Origin: Selaginella moellendorffii
Lineage: Eukaryota; Streptophyta; Lycopodiopsida; Selaginellales; Selaginellaceae
Assembly: GCF_000143415.4 (NCBI RefSeq)
Contig: NW_003314347.1
Location: 757,791 to 821,790, forward strand
Direction of reading: 5' to 3'
DNA: 64,000 nt
Shown: positions 19,804 through 33,220 of the stretch, piece by piece
How positions within the stretch are numbered: position 1 is the stretch's first letter
Layout of the letters: each line of letters opens with the position of its first letter
Position numbers and translations under genes: made by a program
Notes under the pieces: model-generated
The model's input: the letters and a program-made list of their open reading frames with translations, nothing else
Told to the model about the DNA's origin: nothing
Database searches by the model: none

Positions 19804-22652
19804 TCACGAAGAAGAGCTCCTGGAGATGGAGTTGCTATTGTCGATGCCGGGCAGAGGCCTTACGAGCTCGAGAATCTGGACGACTTCCGCCATGCTCGGC
19901 CTGTTCGAAGGGAGCGGCGACGAGCAAATCAATCCCAGCTTGATGACTGGCAAAACTTCGTCCTCCGGACAGGCCTCCAGGCTCGGCTCCACGCAGCTCA
20001 TCCCCCGGCCTTCGTTGAGCAAAGCCCGGACGTAGTCGCAGAGTATGACAACGTCTTCTTCCATGTACTCGACAGGCCTTCTTCCAGTCACTAGCTCCAA
20101 GAGTATGATCCCAAAGCCATAGACGTCGCACTTCTCGGTCACTTTGGAGCTCTGGGACGCAAACTCGGGAGCCATGTAGCCGAGAGCTCCTTGGAACTTG
20201 CTGCTGATGGCGTAGCGGTCCAGTACAGGGAGAAGATTTGCGAGTCCGTAGTCCGAGATGAGTGGCCTGTTGTCCACACCCAGAAGAATGTTGTTCGACT
20301 TGAGATCGTAGTGTATCACCTGCGGCTGGCAGGAGTGATGGAGATGCGAGAGTCCCATTGCTGTTCCCTGTGCGATCTTAAACCTCTCAGACCAGCTCAG
20401 TGGAGGCTCGCCAAATGTTCGTTCGTGAAGCCTGCTGTACAAGCTCCCGTTTGGAACGAAGTCATAAATAAGGAGCTGCATCCTCGACGTCCAGTAGTAG
20501 CCTTGAAGAGCGACCAGGTTCGGGTGCTCGATCTTCCCCAGCTGCTGGACTTCTTTCTCAAACTCGAGCTGAGACTTCACCAATCCGGCAGTCACCAGCT
20601 TCTTTACTGCAAACGTTCGTCCATCCGATATAGCAGCCCGGTAAACAACTCCAAATCCTCCACGGCCAATCTCCTGCTCCTTGTTAAGCAGCGAGTGAGC
20701 GCTCGGAAGAAGCTCCTCGGACTTTGTGTCATTTCCGTCGGTAAACATGACCAGCTTTCCAATGGCCAGATCCTCACTGGAGGAACTCGGAGAGCTGTTG
20801 TGATCCGCCATGAAAAAGTTGTTTTTGAGAGCAGCAGCCGGCGCAGCTTGCTGAGCACGGATGTTGAGGACAGAGACGACCACAATTCCCAGAGCGATCA
20901 CTGCTGCTGCGGAGATAGCTATGATCGCCGACACACTGAGTACGATCTTGTTCTTTCCCCTGTGTCCTCCGGATTGAAGTATCCCTGCTGTGTCGCTGCT
21001 TGCATTCGGATTCAGCACTATCGGTTTAGGAACCGTCGAGCATGCTACGTCGAGAGCAGCTCCACATAGGCCTGAATTTCCCTGGAAAGCAGTCCGATTT
21101 ACCAAGTTAAAAACTCCACCTTTCGGAATTGGACCGTCGAGATGATTGTGCGACACGTCGAGGCTAGAGAGACTCTCCAGCTTCACAAGTTCCTTCGGTA
21201 TCGGACCCGTTAAGTTGTTCCACGCGAGGTCCAGAGACTGTAGAAAATTCAGCCTCGAGAGCGCCCCGGGTATGCTTCCAGACAAACGATTCGAGGACAA
21301 GTCCCTGAAAAAAGAACGAACGCAAAACTCATCAGAAAACTAGAAACAATGCAGCTGCAAAAGACTTACAGCTCTACGAGACGCTCGCACTTGGAAATGG
21401 CCTTGGGAATGTTTCCCACCAGCAAGTTCTTCGCCAGCTTTAGAACGGTGAGAGAGCTCATGTTGGTGAAAGTGGACGGTATTCCTCCCTGGAGCTGGTT
21501 GTGGCTCAAGTCCAAGAACATAAGCCTCTGGAGCTGGCTGATCTGTCCAGGAATCCCACCAGAGAGGACGTTCCATCCCACATTTAAGTGCTGCAAGCTG
21601 CTACACTGGGCGATTCTCGACGGCACTTCCCCGAAAATCCTGTTTCCGGAGATATCCACCACTTGAAGCGCATGACAAGGTGGCCAGATTGGAAAATCGC
21701 CCAGGAACTCGTTTCTGGAGAGATTGAGGAACTGCAAGCTCGACGAGAAAAGCCCAAAGGGAATCTTTCCACCCAAATGGTTGCTGCTGAGATCCAAGCT
21801 CGAGAGCCGAAGGAGCTGGAGCAAGCTCTGAGGAACCACCCCCGTGAGATTGTTTCCAGCCAAGTTGAGCGAGCGCAGGGATGAAAGCGTCGCGAGAGAC
21901 GGTGGGATTGAGCCTTGGAACCCGTTCCACGAGAGGTCCAGCTCCTGCAAAGCTCGCAAGCTCTTGCCGATCCAATCCGGAAGATCGCCGGAGAAACCAT
22001 TCTCGGCAATGCGAAGAGTGACGAGCCCGGTTTGGTTTGCGGCCAGAGATGGAGAGAGCTGCCCCGTTAACCTGTTCTTGCTAAGGCTAAGGTACCTGAG
22101 GAGATGGCCGCCCCCAAAGAAATCCCTGGCTAGAGCGCCAGTGAAAGCGTTGTCTGAGAGATCCACGTAACGTATCGAAGCCCCCATGGGCGATGGCAGC
22201 TCCCCGGACAGCCGATTCTTCTTCAAATCCACGAAGTCCAGCATCCGGAAGAGCTCCGGAACCACATTGCCCGAGAGATTGTTGGCAGAGAGCGAGAGAG
22301 TCTTGAGGCGTTCGAGCTTGAGGAGGCCTCTCCCAATCGTGCCCGACAGTGCCAGGCCATCGAGCGAGACCGATTCGACCCTGCCGCTGGCGCTGCCACA
22401 CCGGATTCCCGTCCAATTGCATGGCGATGAATCCGCCTCGCTCCAAGAAGCCAGCGATCCGCGAGGATCTTGGAGCCCCGCCTTGAAGACCAGCAGCCCA
22501 AGAACATCGTCGTTCCACGACACCGTCTCATCCTCTTCCCCCGCCGAATGCCGCGGCAGCGAGGCCAAGATCAGCGCCAAGATTGCAAGGAAGAGCACGG
22601 AATCGATCTTCCCTGGAGCTCCGGCGCGCCGGCCATGGATCCTGGCGCTCAT
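19804..22652 (-). CDS. LRR receptor-like kinase (IRK/PXC2 type), 2 exons
   Basis: Exons 21370-22652 and 19804-21304 give 927 residues; the start is the ATG at 22652, just before a signal peptide (VLFLAILALILASLP). Order: N-terminal LRR cap (DDVLGLLVFKAGLQDPRGSL; SPCNWTGIRC), about 18-20 LRRs, juxtamembrane segment, transmembrane helix (AAAVIALGIVVVSVLNI) and kinase. Kinase motifs are GRGGFGVVYRA, FAVKKL, the catalytic loop VIHYDLKSNNILL (HYD, so non-RD), and DYGLANLLP in place of DFG. Catalytic lysine, loop Asp, Asn and metal-binding Asp are all present, so activity is possible. HYD/DYG are typical of the IRK/PXC clade, implicated in vascular and root cell-division patterning in flowering plants. 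The single intron falls inside an LRR, with the usual phase for this family. Confidence 0.93.
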
Positions 22653-23434
22653 TCTTGGAATCCTAGAAGCTCGCGAGCTGCATTGCAAAGATTCTTCATA
22701 CCCCGCACGCCATACCCGCCGCCGCTCACACGTGAAAGCTCACAACGGGATTTCAATCGCCGTCACCAAGTCCCGTGAGCTCCATAGACCGCCATAGCCA
22801 GAGCTTCTTCCGCTGGCGGAATATGCCAGGGACGTCAAGGCTCCGCCAAGGAAATCGGTAGATTCGTCGCACATTCCGCCGCGAGCCCTAACTGACTGTG
22901 AGTCTTTCATCATTAAACGAAAGTTATCGTACGCCTTTTTATCCACGTGTCTTCCACGTCAGACTGTGGATGTGACCTGGACTCCCCATAAATGGCATTA
23001 AATGGGACCCATTAAAAATACATCTATTTTTCAGAGACAGCGAATCTATAGTATATTCGAGGTTTTGACCTCTGAAAGGAAGCTTTTGGCGCCAACCGGC
23101 TCAGCCGGTGCCGCTCCTCGGGCACTGGCTAGTGCCGGTCACCTCTCTTAGTCTTATGCTAATGAATGTGTCCACACAACGAGGAAAGAAGAAAAGAGAG
23201 ACAGGATGAACGCAACAGCAACCAAACAAGTAATTGTCTCGTACCAGAGCTTTCAATGCGACCGGTGATTATGCCACGAGAATCCTTGGAGATGCTATTT
23301 GTCTCACTTTCAATTGTTTGACACTGTGCACAAACAGATATATAAGTAGCGAGAGAAGGATGAGATCGATGTGATATCTTTTCTCTTCCGCTAGTAAGTA
23401 GCAAATTATTTTGAGAGGATCACTCACTTCTAAA
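22653..23434. other. Intergenic, 5' flank of the receptor kinase
   Basis: It contains the upstream region of the receptor kinase gene and the 3' flank of the first LHT gene. There is a short inverted-looking tract about 23086-23144 (repeats of GCCGGT/ACCGGC-type sequence). No gene is supported. Confidence 0.4.
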
Positions 23435-25263
23435 TCACTGATAGAACTTGTAAGTCGACGCATCCATTACCAAGTTCCGGAATCCCCCGATTGTGGCTGC
23501 TATCATTAGCAGCACGCCCAGCACGATCGATATCTAGAGCATTAAGTGTTAGAGAGCGACCAAGAAAAGCTCGAGAGTATCTTACCCAGTTTGCGAGCCA
23601 TGAAAAGCTGAATCGCTTGGGTTTGTACACTGCCAGCCATATTATACACGGTAGCTGGAACGGAAAGCATTGAACGAAAGAGAAACACAAAAGCCAAAAG
23701 ACTTACGAAATAAGTTGTGGGCGCTAGTGCAAATCCTCCAAAGAAACCGAGAAGATTTCCGAAGAACGGGATTGTGATCGCTACAAACGCTGTAAATGCT
23801 GTGAAAGCAAAGCCTGGCCTGAGTCGGAAACTCGGAAGCTCGAAAAGAAAAGCTTACCAACGTAGACTGTTCTGGCGATGAGACGGAGGCAAACGCCAGG
23901 AGGCAAGTGGAGCTTCTTGACAAGAAGCGTCTCGAGCATGTCAAACACAGGCATTGCGTAAATCTGCCACATAAAAGATCAACAAATCAACACTAGAAGA
24001 ACAAGAAGAATTTTTTTTTAAAAAGCATAGCAAACCTGGTAGCTGCCAATGACATGAACAACGAGCATGAGATTGGCAGCAGCGATGAGCCAGTGTGGAG
24101 TACCGATGTGTTGGAGAATGTTGTCGTAAGAAGTATCGTTCCCAAATGCCCAGTAGCCGATGAGAGCCACCGGGAAGTAGCAAATCGCCACGACCATGTA
24201 CGCCACCACCACTCCCTTCCACATCGGGCCCTTGGACGGCTTGCTCGGCGAGGATGGAATGGTTGCCTGGATCTCAAGAACAACGTTGTGCCCGGCATAG
24301 GCGAACGCGATCATTCCCAGCGCATTGAAAACCTTGAACACCGTGTTGGCTGCCGATGGGGAGTGAGGATAGCTGTAGCTCACATCCGGCCCCCCGGCAT
24401 TGGGGATCGCGGTCGTCCAGGCGATCGTGGAATAGCTGCCAATGGAAGGAAGAAGAACTTAGCACAAACCCCACGAAATATTTCAAGAGAAGAACGATCG
24501 ACGGGATCGAAATCTGGCTCAACACGATCGAAATCTTGCTCACCTGAGAGACATGACCGCCGCGGAGAGCGAAATCCCCGAGATGGAGTTGAAATTGGGG
24601 AGCTGCGCCAGCACGAAGTGGATCGACGCGAACACCAGGATCCAATACGACTGCCGGATGTGCTTGCATCCGGTCGCGTCGGGCGCGCAGCTCACCAGCT
24701 CGTAGAATCGCTTGAGCGATTTCCCGCCGGTGACCATGTAGACGATGTCGACGCCGACCTCGACGATGAGCTGCTGCGGCACCACGATCCACAGCCCCAG
24801 GCGCTCGCCAAACGCCTCCTGCGCGAGCTCGTGGTAGCGATCGAAGCGCTTGCCCTCCACCATCTCGTGCATCTCCACCATTTGCCATAGCGTGTAGAGC
24901 GTGACGGTCCAGGAGAGGAGGAGCACGAAGATCCCAGGCCCCCTGGAAAAACGAAGAACCCTAAAAAATGTAGACGTTATAACATTCGAACGTTACCATC
25001 CCAGATAAACCATAGCCGAGGGTAACGCCAGCACGCCCGATCCTACCATCGCGGTTACGTTGTGAAACGCGGAGTACCACCATTTGGCGTTCCTCGAGCT
25101 CGTCACTGGCAGCCATTCGTCCACATTGATAGAAGATTCCTGCAAGAAGGGGAATTTTAGATTCCAAAAAAAGATATTGAAAGGATTTTGATGCTTTGTG
25201 GGAAGATTTTCGCTCCTCCTCCTCTCCTCCTAGTTTCATTTTCTTCATCTTCTGAGCTTCCAT
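23435..25263 (-). CDS. LHT-type amino acid transporter A (AAAP family), 8 exons
   Basis: Exons 25195-25263 (tentative), 24997-25139, 24544-24942, 24036-24435, 23858-23963, 23707-23798, 23586-23654 and 23435-23533 join in phase to 458 residues. Conserved LHT segments include [101 protein letters not shown] and the C-terminal [17 protein letters not shown]. About ten membrane helices are expected; the family imports neutral and acidic amino acids by proton symport across the plasma membrane. Exon 1 is the weak point: no GT donor exists between its ATG and exon 2, and the joining drawn here needs a GC donor (AAA|GCATCA). It is tandem with copy B. Confidence 0.88.
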
Positions 25264-25478
25264 TGCGAAAAAAATCTCTAAAGAACGAACAAAAATTAGT
25301 ATGTCCAAATCCAGGCAAAGAATTGCTAGTCTCTAGGTGTTGAACTTAAAGTTCCAGACCTGCCAAATATGGCCAAATGGAAATATCTTTTTTATATATT
25401 TTCTGGATATCGATTTAATATGTATGGAACCCATATACATTTGAAGCAATACTTTTTTCTTCTGTATACCTTTTGCAG

Positions 25479-27714
25479 CTACTGATAAAACTGGTATGTT
25501 GATGCATCCAGGACGATACTTCTGAAGCCTCCAATAGTAGCTACAAGCATTAGCAGCACTCCCAAGACAATACAAATCTGCAATCCACGAGAAAATATAA
25601 AAATTAAAGCAATAGTTTTTTTTTTCTGGACAGAAAGGTTTGCGTACCCAGTTTGCCATCCACGAAAGACTGAAAACTCTGGGTTTGTAAACAGCCAGCC
25701 ACATAATACACGGGAGCTGTGGATTAATGCAAAGAAGGTTAAGCCAAAGAAATCAACCAAAACAAAAAAAATTAGAGGAACTTACAAAGTAAGTCGTGGG
25801 AGCAAACGCAAAACCTCCGAAAAAACCCAGCAAGTCTCCAAAAAAAGGAAAAGTCATCCCAACGAAGGCAGTGAAAGCTGCCAAGATAAAAGTTCCAGTG
25901 TTGAGTGATCTGGATGAATAAAAAATCTCCAAAACTTACCAACATAGAGTGATCGAGCGACGAGACGAAGAATCACACCTGGAGGAAAGTGAAATTTCTT
26001 GACCAGAACGGTTTCCAGCATATCAAACACTGGCATCGCATAGATCTGTTTAAGGAAACGAAACAAAACCTCGATCAATCAAAGAGCTTACTTGAAACAA
26101 GTCGAGAAGAGAGAACTCAGCTTACCTGGTAGCTTCCAATGACGTGAACCACAACCATGAGATTGGCAGCCGCGATGAGCCACTCGGGTCTCCCGAGACG
26201 CTGGAGAACATTGTCATAGCTGGTATCATTTCCAAAAGCCCAGTATCCAACCAAGGAAACCGGGAAGTAACACATAGCCACGACAATATACGCCACGACC
26301 ACTCCCCTCCACATTGGAACTTTGGATGGCTTTTGCGGCGAGGAAGGGATTGTCGCCTGGATCTCAAGAACAACGTTGTGACCGGCGTAGGCAAACGCTA
26401 CCTGCCCGAGAGCATTGAAAACTCTAAACACAGTGTTCGCCACTGATGGAGAGTGAGGATAAGCGTAGCTCACTTTGGTCATTGGTGGCTTTGCTTCTTG
26501 GCCGTAATGCACTGGAGCAACCCATGCAATCGTCGAGTAACTGCGGAAAAGAAATAAAAAGTTGGCAAAGTTGCGTAAAAGTTTTGAGTTCTTCTTCTTA
26601 CCTGAGAGACATGACGGCTGCTGCCAAGGAGACTCCGGTGATGGAGTTGAAGTTTGGGAGCTGGGACAAGAAGAAGTGAACCGAGGCAAAGACGAGGATC
26701 CAGTAAGTTTTCTTGATGTGCTTGCAGCTGATGTCATCGGGCTTGCAATGGACGAGCTCGTAGAATCTCATGAGAGACGTCCCTCCTGTGACCATATAGA
26801 CGATGTCCACTCCAACTTCCACGATGAGCTGCTGGGGCACGACGATCCACAGTCCAAGTTTCTCTCCGAAAGCCTCCTGCCCGAGTTCGTGGTAGCGATC
26901 AAATCTCTTCCCCGGGACCATTTCGTGCATTTCCACCATTTGCCACAGCGTGTAGAGTGTGATCACCCACGACAGTACAAGAACAAGGACCCCCGGTCCC
27001 CTGGAACGAAAAAAAAATCTTTAAAGTTGCTTGGAAAAGTTGGAAAACCATTTGTCAAGAACATGGAGCTGGAGGATTGCGGGCGACACACGACTAGGGT
27101 GGGCGATGGACAACGGACTTAAGTAACGAGTCACAGTCTTTGCCAACACGGAGATCCATTAAAAAAAAATTGACTACTCGTCATGGCAAGGAAGTCACGG
27201 GCAGCGAGGAGAAGACTTTTAGACCAGGAAGAAAGCACGCGAGGTCTTTTCTTGTTTCCACAGGCATGACAAGAGCACGAATGAGAAAACACTGACTGAC
27301 CAAGAATTTGGATCGAAACTAAGCGAATTTGAAGCTAGCGATTGAAACGAAGAAGAGCTGCGAAGAACTTACCAGCCAAGATAGACCATCGCCGAGGGGA
27401 GGCTAAGAACTCCAGCTCCAACCATGGCGGTGACATTATGGAAGGCCGAGTACCACCACTTGGCGTTCCTGGAGCCACTGCCAACGGGCAGCCAATCGTC
27501 CACGGATTTCACAGTTCGAGCGTGGCCTTTGTCCTCGACATACTCCTACAGATTCAATCCAGAAAACGAGGAGCTGTGAGAATCTGGGAAAAAAAGGGGG
27601 ATCTCGGGACTTTTTCCCAGCTTTTGGGAAGGGATTCTTTCCTACCTTGAATGCCTGCGTGGAGGAGGGAGGCGAGGAGCCATTGTTGGTGCTGTCGTTC
27701 TCGTGTGGCGCCAT
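25479..27714 (-). CDS. LHT-type amino acid transporter B (AAAP family), 8 exons
   Basis: Exons 27646-27714, 27373-27545, 26602-27000, 26126-26540, 25940-26045, 25786-25877, 25648-25716 and 25479-25577 join in phase to 473 residues with GT-AG introns throughout. It starts [16 protein letters not shown]. Conserved blocks are [87 protein letters not shown] and [17 protein letters not shown]. Exon positions match copy A exactly, so A and B are a tandem duplication; both look functional. The family performs proton-coupled amino acid uptake. Intron 2 is unusually long for this window (372 nt). Confidence 0.94.
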
Positions 27715-28546
27715 CTCTGGGAGCTGAGCAAAAACTATAAACGCGAGCGCTCACTCTCGCACAGCCTCGTTAAGTCCACCTTAAATTAGCCCTTACATAG
27801 AAAACTATGCACCGTGTTGAGAATTCAGACGACGGCGTTGATTTGTCTCCTATATATTTCAGAAATCTCGCAATCTGTTCACTTGGGGGAATAAAACGTG
27901 GTTTTAAATCCGAAAATTTCTGGAGCCCTGGTTTTTTTTTCTTGATGTGGAGTGATAAAGTGATTACAAATAGTAGGATTCACCCTTGAACGCGGCCTAG
28001 CCACCAGTTGTGGAACATTCAAAGCTGAATTCTCAGGAAACTTTGTAAACTAATAATGATAATAATTATGAAGAAATGAGTAGCAATCCTCATCCTTGCA
28101 TATTTACAAACATCAGTCTTGCATCCCAAAGTTATCTATCCCAATAGGATACATACCAGTAGCAACTTCACTTACAGAAACCGTATCATACACGATCCTC
28201 TCAACAAAGCGACACAGCAGTTTTCAACTTGTCACAAAGGTAGAATGACAAAATTGTCGGCGTAATTGACCACTCAAAAAGAACGCAAACTAGACCGAAC
28301 AACCCAAGTTGGAATCAAATCTCAGGTCATTGCTTGTTTCACACACTAGTAACATTGGCCCTCATCAAATTTAAAGTAGATGCGAACATTTGACTAATAT
28401 GCCATGCTACCGTTGACGGTCAACTGGAATCAGACTTTCGGTCCGGACAAACAAAGCCGGCACTTCTGTTAATTCCCATTGTGCTAGGGCATTTCGCATT
28501 CTTTGTGAGTGTTTCTCTCTATCTATTCCTTCCGGCAATCCAGGTA
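27715..28546. promoter_or_regulatory. Shared upstream region of LHT-B (-) and PrxII (+)
   Basis: 832 bp between divergent start codons. No other gene is seen. A 5' leader splice site pair is possible just before the PrxII ATG (CCAG|GTAATGG at 28541), so its leader may be longer. Confidence 0.35.
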
Positions 28547-29143
28547 ATGGCACCCATCGGCGTGGAGGAGATCATCCCCGACGGCACGCTCTCCTACTTC
28601 GACAAGGATGGCAAGCTCCAGAACGTTTCCATCTACGCCCTAGCCGAGAAGAAGAAAGTGGTCCTGTTCGGAGTTCCAGGAGCTTTCACTCCTACTTGCA
28701 GGTGCCCTTTTCTTCTTTTCCTCTTGCAAATCAATGCGAGCTCGATCTATCTCTTTCTAGCTTGAAGCATGTCCCTGGATACATTGACAAGGCACCGGAG
28801 CTCAAGGCCAAGGGCGTGGATAAGATCCTGTGCTTGACTGGTAAATCCTGATTCTTTCTCGCGATGGATTGAAACCTTTTGTCCAGTGAACGATCCTTTC
28901 GTTGTTCGTGAATGGGCCAAGACCTATCCAGAGGATTCGGCCGTGATGTTCCTGGCAGACGGCTCCGCGACTTACACCAAGAGCTTGGGACTGGAGCTGG
29001 ACCTGACGGAGCGAGGCATGGGGATTCGATCCAAAAGGTTTGCTTTGCTGCTGGATGATCTCGTTGTCAAGGCTGCCAACATTGAGGAGGGTGGCGACTT
29101 CAAGGTCTCCAGCGCTGATGACATACTTGCGGTTCTGCCATAA
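28547..29143 (+). CDS. Type II peroxiredoxin (PrxII), 3 exons
   Basis: Exons 28547-28701, 28761-28840 and 28887-29143 join in phase to 163 residues, the usual size of cytosolic plant PrxIIB-like enzymes. The peroxidatic site is [11 protein letters not shown], completed across the first intron to [12 protein letters not shown]; the resolving cysteine is in DKILCLTVNDPFV; then [16 protein letters not shown] and [12 protein letters not shown]. It reduces hydrogen and alkyl peroxides using glutaredoxin or thioredoxin. No transit peptide is seen at this ATG. An in-frame upstream extension to 28481 is hydrophobic, crosses the splice-like site, and is taken as leader. Introns are 59 and 46 nt. Confidence 0.95.
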
Positions 29144-30291
29144 GTACTACTTACTCAGTTATCCAAATATTTGTTATGTTACTTTTTGCATGGTTTGCCG
29201 TATTTAAGTTTAAATGTTTTAGTGAAATATATTACAATATTTAAAAGGCGATAAAGTAAATGCTAATAAAAATATAATTTAATATTTTTAGAACAATAGA
29301 AGAACTAACAAGATCGAGTACAGTGAATTTGGGGTGGCAGGAAGGAGAACAGCTTTATTTCAGAATATCTATGTGGTACACAAGTACTTACACAAAATAT
29401 TATCTTAAATTGTGATGTACTTGAGCTTTACACCATCTTCCCACTTTGTAACAAACTCTATTATCTTAAACTCTGAGTAGCAATAATGATCTTAACTCCA
29501 TTACTCACAAGATCCTAATAGCAATTGTGTGATGTCATTCTATCCTTATAATGGATAAAAACTCTTAAAAGAGAAGATAGAATGGCTTTCCTTCACAAAT
29601 GGCTAAAAAACTTTGAATGATTTGTGGTATCTATAAAAATTAGATTAAATAGGAGAGTTTTAAGTTGGTATGGCTTTCTTTAGTCACCAGATGGTAAGCG
29701 ATTAAAGATGGCAACCTTAACTCACAAAATCTTAGTACCATGATTTCATCTGATCTTTATAATTGATCATAAATTTTAATCCACCCAGAAGCCCTTGAAA
29801 ATGGTTGTCAAAGAATAGGATTGTAAATTTGGCAATTCTAGTTTTAGAGACTTGCATAATATAATTATTTTTCAGAGTAAAACTAGTTACAGAATTCTTA
29901 ATTTTAATAAATAAAGTTTTTAAATTTTTTAATAACATATATATTTCCAAACTCTGTATCTCAACCACAAAGATCCTTCAAAAAGATTGTGAGGTTGTTA
30001 TGGTTGAACTGACTAAAAATAACATTTCCTAAAAGGTACCTCACTAAAAACCCAAATAAGAAAATGCAATTATAAACTCTAAGAACACTAAAGGAAGGGA
30101 AATTGCAAAAATACACAACAATATTTTGTTCTTGTGGAAACACATTGATCTCCTTCAATCGATGAGAATGTATTCTTTGCCTTTAGATGTTTCCATTTAG
30201 TATTAGTTCACTTCTATGTGTTTTGGGTGGTCAAAATATGTGTTTATTTATTTTATTTAACTTTAACATTAATAAAGTATAATATATCTGC
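29144..30291. other. AT-rich intergenic DNA
   Basis: No gene supported. Long A/T-rich stretch with short chance ORFs only, between PrxII and the decayed CYP74-LHT copy. Confidence 0.6.
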
Positions 30292-30425
30292 TCCTTGATC
30301 ACAAAATTCGCATCATGCCACTCCACCACCAAATCCTCCCGTACTGGTAGAGCACGGGATCAAGACCTCCAGCACAGTCGATTTGACCAGCAGCATTTTC
30401 TCCCATAGAACGACCCCGCCGGATC
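30292..30425 (-). pseudogene. CYP74 remnant
   Basis: About 134 bp closely match the part of the intact CYP74 gene at about 33525-33690 (shared strings include TACTGGTAGAGCACGGG and ACGACCCCGCCGGATCG). Small internal deletions remove a few codons (the GGGGGCGTCC before the YQYGR segment is lost). It joins directly to sequence matching 34834 onward, so roughly 1.1 kb, the 5' two thirds of the gene, has been deleted. It is not coding. Confidence 0.85.
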
Positions 30426-32329
30426 GCAAGTTGAAACTGTTCTCGTAGTGACTCTACTAAATCTAAACAATCACAGGGGCACATGCGAAATACTGGATGA
30501 GAACATTATATTCGAAATACTTGTCATTGTAGAGCGCTGTATCCATGGCCAGCTGGATCCTGGAGCGAAGGGGAATTCAATGCCGCACGGGACAGATTGC
30601 GTTTGTTGAGGTCGAATTGCACTGCTGCAATCGCGGGAAGTAGAATACTTTGAGGTTTTCCTCTTCGAAGCCGTGTTTGAGATTTACGATGCTTCCAATT
30701 CTCGACACAATCGTGAGGACGACGCCAAACAAAATGCATGCCTGCATTGGTTCATACCACCATGTCAAAAGCTTCCGATCTAAAAATGATGAGATTTTTA
30801 CCCAGTTTAAAAGCCACTCAAGACCAAGGACTCTTGGCTTCTTGATGCTTAGCCACATTATACACGGCGACTGCTGGGAACACGTCAGAGAGAAGAAAGG
30901 GAAGTTTTGAGTCACTGATCCGTACGACATACGTTGTTGGTCCAAGAGCGAGCCCACCGAATAATCCCAGATGCCCTCCAAACGAAGGTATGATCACCGC
31001 AACCAACACGTAAATCCTGGCAGCTCAAGCTTGTGGAAATTCACCAAGAAGAACAACGCTCCCTTTCTTTTGGCAGTTTCTTTTGCTCCAGCCAGCAAGT
31101 GAGAGCATCATAAATCGGCAAAGCAAAAACCTGGGATGGAGCACGTAAGAACGAGGAACCAATGGAAGATTAGCTTACCTGGTAACTCCCTGTGAGATGC
31201 AGCATAAGCATCAAGTTGGCTGTTCCTATCAGCCACTTTGGTTTGTCTAGGACGTCCAGAACGTTTTCGTAGCAAGTCAAGTTGCCGAGAGCCCAGTAGC
31301 CAACTCCAGCGACTGGGAAATAGCAAACGGCAACCATGACATAGGCCACCAAAACTCCATTCCACATTGGTAGCTTGGACGGCTTGTGCCTCGTCGATCT
31401 CATCGTCGCTTGGATCTCGAGAGCAACGTTGTGGCCTCCGTAGGCAAACGCAATCTCTCCGAGTGCATTAGAGGCTCTGTAGTATCTCCAGTTGCAGTAG
31501 CCATACGATACTTGCGAACTCTTAAGCCGTATAGCTATTGCCCAAATTATAGTCGAGTAGCTGAATGAAAAGCGAGTTAGATTTTCATACAAAAAGGAAA
31601 AAGATACCTGAAAGACATGATGGCGGCCACCAGAGAGACGATTGTCATGGACGACAAACTGGCAAACAACGACAGTACCGCCTGAACTCCAGCAAACGCG
31701 GATATCCATGCCACAGCAAGCTCAAACTTCCCGTACTGAATCTCGCGACTCAGAACAAGATCCCCGAACCTCTTGAGCGCCTGGCCGCCAGTTACCAAGT
31801 AAGCAATGTTGGCAGCCACCTGGACTACGATCTGCTGCAAACCAACTATGAACCCAAGCCTGTCCCCGAATGCTTTTCTTCCGAGATCCCGGTAAGTGTC
31901 GTATCTCCCTTACTCATCCTCGTGCATCTCGATCAATTGGTACATGGTAGCCAGTGTGATTATCCACGAAACGCCCAGCATCATCATTCCAGGAGCCCTG
32001 TGGACACACAAATTTAGTCTCTCCATGACATACAATGGAATACCATCCTAGGTAGACCATTGTCGACGGAAGGCTCAAAACTCCGGCTCCTACCATAGCC
32101 GTCGCGATGTGAACGGTTGAGTACCACCACTGTGTTCCGGTCGCAGTATACGCCGTTGACAATTCCGAAAGACGGAGTAGCTTGCAGCGTTACTCATGCG
32201 ATCTTCGCGCTCATGAGATTCTGTACCACCCACCTGTTGATCACGGGCTGATAGAGAGGCCCTCATTTGCTGGAAGAGCAGCTTCGATGGCAGAGTTCCT
32301 AATACACAGTTTGATCTCGTCAAGACAAT
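30426..32329. repeat. Left copy of the segmental duplication (partner 34834-36810)
   Basis: Both coding and intronic sequence match the right copy closely, from GCAAGTTGAAACTG (30426 and 34834) to a degraded match around the TCTCGTCAA string (32315 and 36795). It includes transporter C and its 5' flank. With the adjacent CYP74 remnant, the original unit was CYP74 plus LHT. Confidence 0.85.
30577..32266 (-). pseudogene. Decayed LHT-type amino acid transporter C
   Basis: Collinear with the intact copy D (34987-36731) over its whole length, including introns, but broken several times. A 7-nt deletion at about 32130 shifts exon 1 in the NAKWWYS region. An in-frame TAA lies at 31910-31912 where D has a serine codon after the MHEDE segment. 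A deletion of about 36 nt near 31070 removes the 3' end and donor of exon 5. A 1-nt deletion near 31003 shifts exon 6. The last exon remains readable ([19 protein letters not shown]). Exons 3 and 4 are otherwise well preserved, suggesting recent inactivation. Confidence 0.9.
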
Positions 32330-33220
32330 GAACTTCTTTGGAAAAGACTATATTACTGAGCTCGTGGAAGGTTTGATTATTATTAGTATTTTTAAATGAT
32401 ATTAATTTTAGTTGAATACTTAAGCACCTAAACAGTCATATTATATTTTTGAATAGAAACTAGCTGGTTGATTACATTAAACGATCAGTGATAAAGTAAT
32501 CTGCAATAACTAAATAAAAGATTGCTTTAGACAACATAATAATAATAATTATCTGTACATTTATGATTACTAAATAGCTAAGTATATAAAAAAAGTAGAG
32601 CTTTCCCTGCATATCAAGCGAAGTAATTGAATAAAAAATTTCTTGTTTTATAAGTAAATTTATGTTGTCTTTCTAATTTATTATAATAATAATCTACCAT
32701 ATAAGGTCTATAATTACGATGTCATATATTATTATTATCATATTGGGATTTTAGTAATTATTGAATTGGTTCTTAAAATACAATAGTGTTGTTCTCGTGT
32801 TTAGATTCACTATTTAACATCATTCCATATTTAATAAGCTTTTGTGATTGTCCTGAACTCTTCAATTAATATTTTTATAGTATATAATCAATAATATGAT
32901 TGAAACTTTATTTTTCAGCAATTTTAAAATTTTATTTATTTTTTAATATTAATTACTTTACAAAAAACTTTTTAAAATTATTCATTTACATAAATTAAAA
33001 TAATTTATTTATATTATATAATAAAAATAAAAATAAATAAATTGAAAATAAAGTAAGAAATAAAAATAAATAAATTTTGAGAAACATGTGGTTATAGTCT
33101 AGAATTAAGCCATATTGTAATATTGTATTTTAATGAATACACTTCTTAAATTCTAAATTTGAAGTTAAACATTTAAAACATAGACTACCAAATTATTTAT
33201 ATATTTAGCTAGTTCTTACA
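32330..33220. other. AT-rich intergenic DNA between duplication copies
   Basis: Very A/T-rich, without ORFs or recognisable element termini. Confidence 0.6.
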
